Below are positions 1 to 5,465 of a stretch of DNA of 5,512 nucleotides, piece after piece; positions within the stretch are counted from its first letter, which is position 1, and every line of letters begins with the position of its first letter. Location of the stretch: contig PAXL01000037.1 in NCBI GenBank assembly GCA_002714465.1, forward strand, positions 5,342 through 10,853, given 5' to 3'. Source of the stretch: Gemmatimonadota bacterium. Lineage in GTDB: Bacteria > Latescibacterota > UBA2968. Under the pieces are notes generated by a model. The model made no database searches. It was not told the DNA's origin and saw only the letters and a list, made by a program, of their open reading frames with translations. The position numbers and the translations under genes are program-made.

Positions 1-575
1 TTCTGGAGGTTGGCTCCGACGAAGGTGCACTGTGAGAAGTCAATCCCCGTTAGTTTTGTGGCTTGAAGGTTGGTACGGTCGAAGCGAGCGTTGTGGACGT
101 TTGCTTCCGCGAGGTCGATCCTGCGCAGATCAGTGTCGACGAGGATTGCGTTGCTCAGGTCGACTCGGCGCAGGTTCGCTTTCTGGAGGTCGGAACCGGA
201 GAGGTCAGCCCTAGACATATTGGCCAGTTCGAGGTCTGAGGGGGCGAGATCGACTTTTCGGAGGATCGCCCCGACGAGAATGGTGTTCTGGAGGTGGGCA
301 CCGTTGAGGTTGGCACCTTCGAGCGTGGCACCTCGGAGGTTTGCAGCTGGAAGGCGGGCCCGTTCCAAGTTCGCGCCATCTAGGTTGGCTCTTTGCATCC
401 TGGCGCCGCTCAGGTTGACCTCGCGCAGGTCGGCCTGACGGAGATCCGCGCCTTCAAGGTCCGCACGGACGCAATTCTCTCCTGAAAGTGAGAGCTGTTC
501 ACCCGATTCGCCATCTGTGGCGAGCCATGCGGCGTGGGACTCGATTGTTTCTTTAAGCTGGGCTGGATCTGGCAT
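1..575 (-). CDS. Pentapeptide-repeat protein, partial (C-terminus beyond left edge)
   Basis: Reading the - strand from ATG at 575-573, the frame is open to the left edge (191 codons, no stop), so only the N-terminal part is present. Residues 1 to about 28 (MPDPAQLKETIESHAAW...) are a short non-repeat cap. From about residue 30 every fifth residue is Leu (occasionally Met, Phe, Val or Cys), and the residue two before it is almost always Ala or another small residue (Val, Ser, Thr). This is the A(D/N)LXX pentapeptide pattern, for example EGADLRQADL and DGANLER. The pattern runs without a break in register through residue 190, about 33 repeats. Such repeats are known to fold as a right-handed quadrilateral beta-helix of four repeats per coil, so about eight coils are present here. 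No signal peptide is seen, so a cytoplasmic location is inferred. Some relatives (Qnr, MfpA) mimic DNA and protect gyrase, but nothing here shows that role; function and partner are unknown. The frame has no stop back to 671, but 575 is the only ATG giving a sensible N-terminus. The Shine-Dalgarno (ATCAGG directly before ATG) is weak. The gene is transcribed divergently from uppS. Confidence 0.93.
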   Translation of the reverse strand, partial: MPDPAQLKETIESHAAWLATDGESGEQLSLSGENCVRADLEGADLRQADLREVNLSGARMQRANLDGANLERARLPAANLRGATLEGANLNGAHLQNTILVGAILRKVDLAPSDLELANMSRADLSGSDLQKANLRRVDLSNAILVDTDLRRIDLAEANVHNARFDRTNLQATKLTGIDFSQCTFVGANLQ

Positions 576-667
576 CCTGATCTCGATAGAAATGTACGAC
601 TGGCACCTGTGTCCTCGGTTGTACTCGTTGGTTTGGAGTTCAGAGTGAAGCCAGATAAGAGTAAGAG

Positions 668-698
668 TTTATAAGACAGCAATGTTAGAGTTTCTGAA
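668..698 (-). promoter_or_regulatory. Possible promoter for the pentapeptide-repeat gene
   Basis: On the - strand a TATAAA box (673-668) fits the -10 consensus at 5 of 6 positions. A TTCAGA (698-693) is a 4 of 6 match to -35, but the 19-bp spacer is longer than ideal. It lies about 95 bp upstream of the ATG at 575. Weak evidence: the AT-rich stretch offers such matches by chance. Confidence 0.25.
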
Positions 699-770
699 GG
701 TTCTTGTGTTTGTGTGAGACCGGTATCTCTTGCAGGAGGTTTCGGTCGAAGCTGAAATTGTAATCCTTCC

Positions 771-799
771 TTGACATCGCATTTGCGGAGACACAAATT
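771..799 (+). promoter_or_regulatory. Candidate sigma-70-type promoter for the uppS operon
   Basis: A perfect -35 hexamer TTGACA lies at 771-776. Exactly 17 bp later CAAATT (794-799) matches the -10 consensus at 3 of 6 positions. Transcription would start near 806, giving a leader of about 45 nt before the uppS start at 850. The perfect -35, its place in an AT-rich divergent spacer and its distance to uppS support it; the poor -10 is the weak point. Confidence 0.45.
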
Positions 800-836
800 T
801 AGATGATACAAACTTTTAGGTCGAAAAACACGCTCC

Positions 837-842
837 AAGGAA
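837..842 (+). promoter_or_regulatory. Ribosome binding site that fixes the TTG start of uppS
   Basis: AAGGAA at 837-842 is 7 nt upstream of TTG at 850. The uppS frame is open only back to a TAG at 817-819 and has no ATG or GTG codon there, so this Shine-Dalgarno decides for the TTG. Confidence 0.75.
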
Positions 843-849
843 TCGCGTT

Positions 850-1674
850 TTGGGCAGCGATCTGGGTCGAGAAAAAGACGCTCGGGAACAGGCGGAGCTG
901 AGAGCGCACGGTTCCATTCCTAAGCACATTGCCATCATCATGGACGGCAATGGTCGCTGGGCGGAGCGACGCGATCTGACGAGGACAGAGGGACACCGAT
1001 CCGCCCGAGATGTGGTCAGGGGAACGGTACGGGCCTGTGGCGAGTTACAGGTGGACGTGCTGACGCTGTTCACGTTCGGTACGGAAAACTGGAATCGGCC
1101 TTGGGGCGAGGTGCTTTCGCTGATGCAGTTGCTTCGGGACAGCTCGATGGAAGAGTTGCCTGAACTCCAAGACAACAACGTCCGGCTTGTCGCAACGGGT
1201 CAAATCGACCGGCTCGCCAAACAGGCTCGTTTCGCGCTGGGTCACGCGATCCGGTCGACGTCGAAGAACACAGGGTTGACGCTCAACCTGGCTCTGAGCT
1301 ATGACGGGCGGAGCGACATCGTCCACGCGGCAAAAGCTGTGGCCGAGCGCGTGTCGAAAGGCGAGATCTCGGTAGATCAGATCGATCACGGCATGTTTGC
1401 GAGCCATCTCCTGTCGGGTGAACTGCCTGACCCGGATCTGATGATCCGGACGAGTGGTGAGGTCAGGCTGAGCAACTTCATGCTCTGGCAGTGCGCTTAC
1501 ACAGAGTTCGTGTTCACTCCCGTATTCTGGCCTGACTTCGAGCGGGAGCATCTTTACGAGGCGATCCGAAGCTATCAGGGTCGCGAGCGTCGATACGGAA
1601 AGACCAGCGCTCAGCTTTCGCCAGCCGATGCAGACTCAGAGCGAAACGGCGTGACAGCGCACGCCACGGCCTGA
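850..1674 (+). CDS. uppS: Undecaprenyl diphosphate synthase (cis-prenyltransferase)
   Basis: Cytoplasmic or membrane-peripheral enzyme that adds isopentenyl diphosphate units in cis to farnesyl diphosphate, giving undecaprenyl diphosphate, the lipid carrier precursor for peptidoglycan and other surface glycans. The 274-residue product has the family hallmarks in order: HIAIIMDGNGRWAERR (residues 26-41, catalytic Asp32), the GHRSARD segment (48-54), FTFGTENWNRPWGEV (diphosphate- and substrate-binding region), NTGLTLNLALSYDGR, the IRTSGEVRLSNFMLWQ motif (RTSGE from residue 200), and WPDFE from 227 followed by RERRYG. It is slightly longer than E. coli UppS (253 residues). The excess is a short hydrophilic N-terminus and a polar tail of about 20 residues after the conserved RRYG. 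The start is TTG at 850, supported by AAGGAA 7 nt upstream. First gene of the operon; cdsA follows after 24 bp. frr, often directly upstream in other bacteria, is absent here. The family call is near certain; exact chain length cannot be read from the sequence. Confidence 0.97.
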   Translation: MGSDLGREKDAREQAELRAHGSIPKHIAIIMDGNGRWAERRDLTRTEGHRSARDVVRGTVRACGELQVDVLTLFTFGTENWNRPWGEVLSLMQLLRDSSMEELPELQDNNVRLVATGQIDRLAKQARFALGHAIRSTSKNTGLTLNLALSYDGRSDIVHAAKAVAERVSKGEISVDQIDHGMFASHLLSGELPDPDLMIRTSGEVRLSNFMLWQCAYTEFVFTPVFWPDFEREHLYEAIRSYQGRERRYGKTSAQLSPADADSERNGVTAHATA

Positions 1675-1698
1675 CGGCCTCCCTGAACCGGAGCGGGT

Positions 1699-2517
1699 GT
1701 GGCGACGAATTTGACGCAACGTGTAGCTGTTGGCGCGGTGTTCGGTCCCCTGATCTTGGGGGTGTTCTGGGTCGGCGGACTTGCACTGCTGATCGTGTTG
1801 TGTGTGGTGGTCGGGGGTGGGCTTCTGGAATTCTATCGGATGCAGCAAGAGAAGGGGCTGCAGCCTTGGGTGATCCCCGGGGTCGCAGCCTCTTTGCTTT
1901 GGTGTGTGTCCGTCTACCTATATGGTGTCGGCGATTTGGTAGTCCCGCTGTTCGTCCTGCTTGTGCTGATCGTTCTGACGGGAGCGGGAATCGGCGGCCG
2001 GCTCGGTTCGAATGCGAAATCGACGTTTATTGGGGTCCTGTATGTCGGGGTTCTCGCGAGCTTTGCGTATCAAGTGCGTAGCGCTTCGTTCGACAGAATA
2101 ACGCAGAACGAGACTGCAGCCTTCGCCATCCTGATTCTGGGATCGATTTGGGTATCCGATATCGCGGGCTACTTCGCGGGACGCGCGTTTGGAAAACGGC
2201 ATCCGTTTCCTGATATCAGTCCGGGGAAGACCGAGGCTGGTTACATTGGTGGCGTGGTGGGCTCGGTCGGGATGATTGTCGCGGCATCGACGCAGTTCGA
2301 CTTTTTGAGTCTTCCGAAAGGGCTGGGTCTCGGCCTCGTTGTGGGGTTGGGCGCTCCGTTCGGCGATCTGGTTGAGTCGATGATCAAGCGGGATGCTGGT
2401 GTGAAGGATGCCTCGGCCGTGATTCCTGGGCACGGTGGGATCTTGGATCGGTTCGATTCCTTCCTCTTCGTCTTTCCTCTCGTCTTCGTCTACCTCTCTG
2501 TGATCCAAGTCTTCTGA
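1699..2517 (+). CDS. cdsA: Phosphatidate cytidylyltransferase (CDP-diglyceride synthase)
   Basis: Integral membrane enzyme that makes CDP-diacylglycerol from phosphatidate and CTP, the activated precursor of bacterial phospholipids. The 272-residue product is of normal family length (E. coli 285). It is strongly hydrophobic, with about seven or eight membrane segments, near residues 10-35, 57-75, 80-97, 106-122, 140-162, 180-197, 209-225 and 253-270. The C-terminal region carries the complete CDP-diglyceride synthase signature at residues 227-253: SMIKRDAGVKD followed by PGHGGILDRFD, including the paired Asp residues that bind metal in this family. The upstream SDIAGYFAGRAFGK stretch is also typical. 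The start is GTG at 1699, with GGAG at 1690-1693 and a 5-nt spacer; this places the first membrane helix correctly. It lies 24 bp after uppS and 6 bp before dxr, so co-transcription is expected. Nothing appears truncated. Confidence 0.96.
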   Translation: MATNLTQRVAVGAVFGPLILGVFWVGGLALLIVLCVVVGGGLLEFYRMQQEKGLQPWVIPGVAASLLWCVSVYLYGVGDLVVPLFVLLVLIVLTGAGIGGRLGSNAKSTFIGVLYVGVLASFAYQVRSASFDRITQNETAAFAILILGSIWVSDIAGYFAGRAFGKRHPFPDISPGKTEAGYIGGVVGSVGMIVAASTQFDFLSLPKGLGLGLVVGLGAPFGDLVESMIKRDAGVKDASAVIPGHGGILDRFDSFLFVFPLVFVYLSVIQVF

Positions 2518-2523
2518 ACCGTT

Positions 2524-3675
2524 ATGACGCGTGTGGCCATCCTCGGATCTACCGGATCGATCGGCACGAATACCCTTGACGTCATTCAGGCCATGCCGGG
2601 GCGATTCGAAGTTATAAGTCTGAGCGCCGCAAGCCGGATTGAGCAGGTGTGCGATCAGGCCAAGACCTTCGGTGCGAAGCGTGTGTGTGTGGCAGAGGGG
2701 TTGGCTCAGAAGGCGAGCCAGATCCTCGGGGATACGGTTGAGGTGGTCGAGGGGAACGACGGTCTCGTAGAGCTGGCGGAAGACAGCGACGTGGACATGG
2801 TGATCAACGGACTTGTCGCCGGCGTGGGGATCCGGCCGACGATCGCCGCTCTGCAGGCAGGGAGGGACGTGGCCACGGCGAACAAGGAGACGCTCGTCGT
2901 GGCTGGTGAGGTGGTGACAGGGATCGCACAGGACAAGGGAGTCAAACTGCTTCCGCTGGACAGCGAACTGACACCGCTGTGGGAGACGTTGCGTGAACGT
3001 CCGCTTGAGGATGTGCGACGTATCATCCTGCCGGCATCAGGCGGACCCTTTTTCGATACGTCGATGGAGTCGATGAAGAAGGTGTCGAGGGGTGAAGCGC
3101 TGAACCATCCGACTTGGAAGATGGGTCCGAAGATCACGATCGACTCTGCAACGTTGATGAACAAGGGTTTCGAGGTTATCGAGTCGCACTGGTTCTTCGA
3201 TCTTCCCGTACCGAAGATCGATGTGATCATTCATCGCCAGTCGATCGTTCATTGTATGATCGAGTATGTCGATGGTAGCGTGACCGCACACCTGAGCGAG
3301 CCAGATATGCGGCTCCCCATCCAGCAGGCACTGACCTACCCGGACAAGGTATCCTCGCGTGTTGCGACGCTCGATCTGGTGAAGGTCGGCACGCTCAGCT
3401 TCTTCGAACCGGATCTCGAACGGTTTCCGTGTCTCCAGCACTGCTACGACGCGATCGACGAGGGCGGGACGGCACCCGCCGTGCTGAACGCGTCAAACGA
3501 AATCGCTGTTGAAGCGTTTTTACAAGAACGAATCGGGTTCATGGATATCCCGCGTGTTATCGGTAAGTCGCTAGACGCACACGACACCGATTGTGGCGAT
3601 CTCGACGCGATATACGAAGCGGATCGATGGGCGAGAGAAGCATCCACAGAGATTGTGGATGCGCTTTCCGCCTGA
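2524..3675 (+). CDS. dxr: 1-deoxy-D-xylulose 5-phosphate reductoisomerase
   Basis: Cytoplasmic, NADPH- and divalent-metal-dependent enzyme that converts 1-deoxy-D-xylulose 5-phosphate to 2-C-methyl-D-erythritol 4-phosphate, the committed step of the MEP isoprenoid pathway and the target of fosmidomycin. The product has 383 residues (E. coli 398). Visible landmarks are the NADPH-binding GSTGSIG (residues 8-14), TANKE (118-122), the metal-binding DSE (146-148), ASGGPF (171-176), HPTWKMG with His195, ITIDSATLMNKGFEVIE (Ser208, Asn213, Lys214 and Glu217 matching E. coli Ser222, Asn227, Lys228 and Glu231), and EPDMRLPIQQALTYP. Two departures stand out: the usual DSEH is DSEL (Leu149), and the usual HPQS is HRQS (Arg238). 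All direct metal and substrate ligands I can map are kept, so an active enzyme is inferred. The ATG at 2524 gives the right N-terminus although no clear Shine-Dalgarno precedes it. With cdsA ending 6 bp upstream, translational coupling is likely. rseP, a frequent downstream neighbour, is absent. Confidence 0.98.
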   Translation: MTRVAILGSTGSIGTNTLDVIQAMPGRFEVISLSAASRIEQVCDQAKTFGAKRVCVAEGLAQKASQILGDTVEVVEGNDGLVELAEDSDVDMVINGLVAGVGIRPTIAALQAGRDVATANKETLVVAGEVVTGIAQDKGVKLLPLDSELTPLWETLRERPLEDVRRIILPASGGPFFDTSMESMKKVSRGEALNHPTWKMGPKITIDSATLMNKGFEVIESHWFFDLPVPKIDVIIHRQSIVHCMIEYVDGSVTAHLSEPDMRLPIQQALTYPDKVSSRVATLDLVKVGTLSFFEPDLERFPCLQHCYDAIDEGGTAPAVLNASNEIAVEAFLQERIGFMDIPRVIGKSLDAHDTDCGDLDAIYEADRWAREASTEIVDALSA

Positions 3676-3687
3676 CGAGCTCAGCGA

Positions 3688-4260
3688 TTGAAATTCCTGA
3701 GTCTATGGATCGTCGCACTTTGCCTGAGTCTGAGCACGGTCGCGATCGCACAGATAAGAGCGGATCCGTTGAACCGGATCTTGGGCTACGAGCCGGCCGT
3801 GCGGCCCTTGGTTTCGGACGAAGTAATTAGACATATCCCGAGCGAAGGGAATGGCATTCACACGTGGCTTCATGCCGGCCCTCGGTTCCTTTCGTGGGCG
3901 ATCCTGCTCGGCGGCGCGGCCCTGATCGCCACGGGTGCGACGTCGGACGACGACCGTTATCAAAAGGGTGCGATCATCACGGGCAGTATCCTCGCACCGC
4001 TCGGGCTGTGGGGCGTGCTGTCTTGGGACGAGCCCCAAGTCATCCTCGTTGAGGACAGTACGGTGCGGGACTACGAGACCGTCTTGCAGTCTGTTTATAA
4101 GTCGACGCCAGAGGATCGCCAACGGGTCGAGGCTCTGATTGCGCAGCATCCTGAACTCCACAAGCGGCTGCTCTTCTCAATGCGAGCGCTACGGAATCCG
4201 CGGACCGAAACACTTGATGACACAGCGTTCATCGATTGGTATCAGGGTTTCTCGGAATGA
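3688..4260 (+). CDS. Unrecognised exported or membrane protein with signal peptide and two membrane segments
   Basis: I do not recognise a family for this 190-residue product. The TTG at 3688, 12 bp after the dxr stop, gives a good signal peptide: MKFL then a hydrophobic core to about residue 20 (LSLSTVAIA), with probable cleavage after Ala21 and mature Gln22. Residues 22-65 are polar. Two hydrophobic segments follow, about 67-84 (FLSWAILLGGAALIATGA) and 94-112 (GAIITGSILAPLGLWGVLSW), separated by a short charged loop with DDDRYQK. Residues 114-190 are polar and probably helical, with a stretch SVYKSTPEDRQRVEALIAQH, and lie outside the membrane. The Shine-Dalgarno is poor (GAG at 3677-3679), so coupling to dxr translation is likely. 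The stop overlaps the next gene by 4 bp (ATGA). Conserved spacing, the signal peptide and codon use like the neighbours argue for a real gene; the role is unknown. The linkage suggests a job with the following exported protein and HupE/UreJ_2 transporter-like protein, or in the envelope generally. Confidence 0.75.
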   Translation: MKFLSLWIVALCLSLSTVAIAQIRADPLNRILGYEPAVRPLVSDEVIRHIPSEGNGIHTWLHAGPRFLSWAILLGGAALIATGATSDDDRYQKGAIITGSILAPLGLWGVLSWDEPQVILVEDSTVRDYETVLQSVYKSTPEDRQRVEALIAQHPELHKRLLFSMRALRNPRTETLDDTAFIDWYQGFSE

Positions 4261-4754
4261 TGGGTCGAATCGTATCTGTCGTGCTCATCGCAACAATCGT
4301 CACGTTAGCTAGCGTCCTCCACGCACATGGACTTCACCTGAGCATTGGGAAGTCGGAGGTTGTCGGGAAGACGTTCACAGGGAAGCTCGTGTTCAACAAG
4401 CTAGACTTCATCGAAGCGCTCGATCAGTGGAATCCCGACCAGCCGCTTTACGAGCTGGATCCGGAAGGATTCGAGAAGCTGACGCTGCGGTATATGAATC
4501 GGAATTTCAAGGTCGAAGCGAACGGATTGCGCGATCTGAAGCTGGAGATCACGGAAGCCGGACAGGATACCGATTCGCTTTGGCTGAAGTTTCGGTTCGA
4601 GTCGACAACCGCACTCGAACAGATCCGTGTCGAACATCGCCTTCTGTTCGCCGCCTTTCCGGGTCAGGGTAATGTTCTCGAGGTGAGGAGTCGGAAGGGT
4701 AAGCAGAACCACCTGTTCCGCGTTGATTCGCCAGCCAAGGTTTTTAAGTTCTAG
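4257..4754 (+). CDS. Secreted periplasmic protein, possibly DUF6702-like
   Basis: The product is 165 residues from ATG at 4257 (AGGG at 4244-4247, 9-nt spacer). A second ATG follows directly at 4260, and an in-frame TTG at 4236 without support would add seven residues inside the previous gene. The N-terminus is a signal peptide: MMGR, a hydrophobic core to about residue 20, then HAHGLHLS, with cleavage near A18 or A23. The mature part has alternating hydrophobic and polar residues suggesting a beta-sandwich: GKTFTGKLVFNKLDFIEAL, LTLRYMNRNFKVEANG, LWLKFRFES, then RVEHRLLFAAFPGQGNVLEV near the C-terminus. This order (secreted domain, F..D.IEAL, a nG-type strand, and a late N/HrlLf..FpgQ.Nvlev motif) reminds me of DUF6702 proteins; that is a recollection of family shape, not a search result. 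The start overlaps the upstream stop (ATGA), and the HupE/UreJ_2 gene begins 7 bp downstream, so translation is coupled. A periplasmic partner of that membrane protein is the most likely role. His residues right after the signal peptide could bind metal, which is inference. Confidence 0.82.
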   Translation: MMGRIVSVVLIATIVTLASVLHAHGLHLSIGKSEVVGKTFTGKLVFNKLDFIEALDQWNPDQPLYELDPEGFEKLTLRYMNRNFKVEANGLRDLKLEITEAGQDTDSLWLKFRFESTTALEQIRVEHRLLFAAFPGQGNVLEVRSRKGKQNHLFRVDSPAKVFKF

Positions 4755-4761
4755 GTCTGAC

Positions 4762-5313
4762 ATGTTCACGGTTTTTCTCGAGCTTGGTTACGATCACATT
4801 CTCGACGGGTATGATCATTTGCTGTTTCTTGCAGGGCTGATCATTGTCGCTACGGACTGGCGTTCCCTGTTCGCCGTGATCACCGCCTTCACGGTGACGC
4901 ACTCTACGACGCTCGTTCTGAGCGCACTCGATATCGTGTGGCTGGATCCCGTGGTCACGGAGACGCTGATCGCAGCGTCGGTCGCGTATGTGGGGATCGA
5001 GAATCTGGTGGTGAAGGAGCAGAAGTATAGATGGCTGGTGGCCAGCGGCTTCGGGTTAATCCACGGAGCCGGCTTCTCGGGCCACCTGACCGTGCTGCTG
5101 AAGAGTATGATGGATATGGGGAATATTTGGGAACCCCTGGTCGGCTTCAACGTGGGAATCGAGCTTGGACAGATCGTGGTGATTGCGATCTCCGTTCCGG
5201 TTATTTACGGGTTCCGGAAGCTAGGTAAGTGGGATGCACTGGTCCCCGAATTCTCTAGGGTGATTGCCGCGGTTGGGGTGTTTTTGGTAATCTCCAGAGT
5301 CTGGGAAATGTGA
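4762..5313 (+). CDS. HupE/UreJ_2-family membrane protein
   Basis: Polytopic inner-membrane protein of 183 residues with the sequence pattern of the HupE/UreJ_2 family, proteins related to HupE and UreJ that are linked to nickel or cobalt uptake. The His/Asp-rich first motif is GYDHILDGYDHLLFLAGL (residues 9-26, His12, Asp18, His19). It is followed by ITAFTVTHSTTL (His47), TETLIAASVAYVGIENL (66-82), FGLIHGAGFSGHL (His101) and VGFNVGIELGQ (127-137). About six membrane segments are expected. The start at ATG 4762 has AGG at 4753-4755 and a 6-nt spacer, and puts the first motif at the N-terminus as usual. An in-frame ATG at 4723 would add a polar 13-residue stretch inside the previous gene and is less likely. 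There is no own signal peptide or periplasmic domain: that part is supplied by the separate gene 7 bp upstream. No hydrogenase, urease or metallochaperone gene lies in the window, so the substrate is open; metal transport is family-based inference. Last complete gene of the apparent operon. Confidence 0.9.
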   Translation: MFTVFLELGYDHILDGYDHLLFLAGLIIVATDWRSLFAVITAFTVTHSTTLVLSALDIVWLDPVVTETLIAASVAYVGIENLVVKEQKYRWLVASGFGLIHGAGFSGHLTVLLKSMMDMGNIWEPLVGFNVGIELGQIVVIAISVPVIYGFRKLGKWDALVPEFSRVIAAVGVFLVISRVWEM

Positions 5314-5330
5314 AAGGCAACCATAGAGAA

Positions 5331-5358
5331 CACGGAGGAGAATGATTCCTCGGACGTG
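5331..5358 (+). other. Imperfect hairpin just after the HupE/UreJ_2 gene
   Basis: CACG plus GAGGA (5331-5339) can pair with TCCTC (5347-5351) and CGTG (5355-5358) around a 7-nt loop, with a 3-nt bulge GGA on the right arm: nine base pairs in all. It begins 17 nt after the stop at 5313. No T-run follows, so it is not a typical intrinsic terminator; it may act as an RNA end-stabilising stem or be chance. Confidence 0.3.
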
Positions 5359-5393
5359 GTCCTGAAATCTGTGCCCGCGGGAGCTCCGGAGAA

Positions 5394-5450
5394 ATGGTGA
5401 AATATCGATGGGAAGTCATTGGTCCGACGGGTGTTGGACGGACTAACTAG
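5394..5450 (+). CDS. Doubtful 18-codon mini-ORF before the right-edge gene
   Basis: ATG at 5394, with GGAG at 5388-5391 only 2 nt away (5 nt from the in-frame GTG at 5397), opens an 18-codon frame, MVKYRWEVIGPTGVGRTN, ending at TAG 5448-5450. It is in the same frame as the hydrophobic frame that starts near 5466. It could be a leader peptide, a decayed gene start, or chance. The GPTGVGRT stretch looks like a Walker A loop but is too short to mean much. Confidence 0.15.
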   Translation: MVKYRWEVIGPTGVGRTN

Positions 5451-5452
5451 GT

Positions 5453-5458
5453 AAGGAG
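5453..5458 (+). promoter_or_regulatory. Strong Shine-Dalgarno at the right edge
   Basis: AAGGAG at 5453-5458 is the best ribosome binding site in the last 200 bp. There is no ATG or GTG at proper distance in any frame. ATT at 5466 sits 7 nt downstream and opens a hydrophobic frame. Confidence 0.4.
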
Positions 5459-5465
5459 CAGAGCT

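Noticed and set aside
70..438. + strand ORF of 122 codons rich in Arg, Ser and Ala
   Set aside because: It is the antisense shadow of the pentapeptide repeats: the 15-bp periodicity keeps this frame open. It has no Shine-Dalgarno and no plausible fold.
1..480. Regular short direct repeats that could suggest a CRISPR array or satellite
   Set aside because: The 15-bp period is degenerate and translates to A(D/N)LXX repeats; there are no identical repeats with unique spacers.
734..739. AGGAGG, a perfect Shine-Dalgarno in the intergenic region
   Set aside because: No start codon at suitable distance opens a frame: the nearest, TTG at 758, is followed directly by TAA.
410..838. - strand ORF of 142 codons across the intergenic region
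   Set aside because: It overlaps the pentapeptide gene in another frame, has no recognisable motif, and covers the predicted promoter region.
1918..2508. - strand ORF of 196 codons opposite cdsA
   Set aside because: Charged, low-complexity translation without motifs, fully antisense to a well-supported membrane enzyme.
2706..3230. - strand ORF of 174 codons opposite dxr
   Set aside because: Ser/Thr/Pro-rich shadow of dxr codons; no start signal and no recognisable domain.
4723..4761. Upstream ATG start for the HupE/UreJ_2 protein
   Set aside because: It would add a polar 13-residue stretch inside the previous gene. ATG 4762 has its own AGG at proper spacing and places the first conserved motif correctly.
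5342..5365. 7-codon ORF after GGAGGAG
   Set aside because: The Shine-Dalgarno is almost touching the ATG, the peptide (MIPRTWS) has no features, and the site lies within the hairpin.
5422..5444. GTCCG...CGGAC inverted repeat as a terminator
   Set aside because: The stem is only 5 bp with a long loop and no T-run follows.
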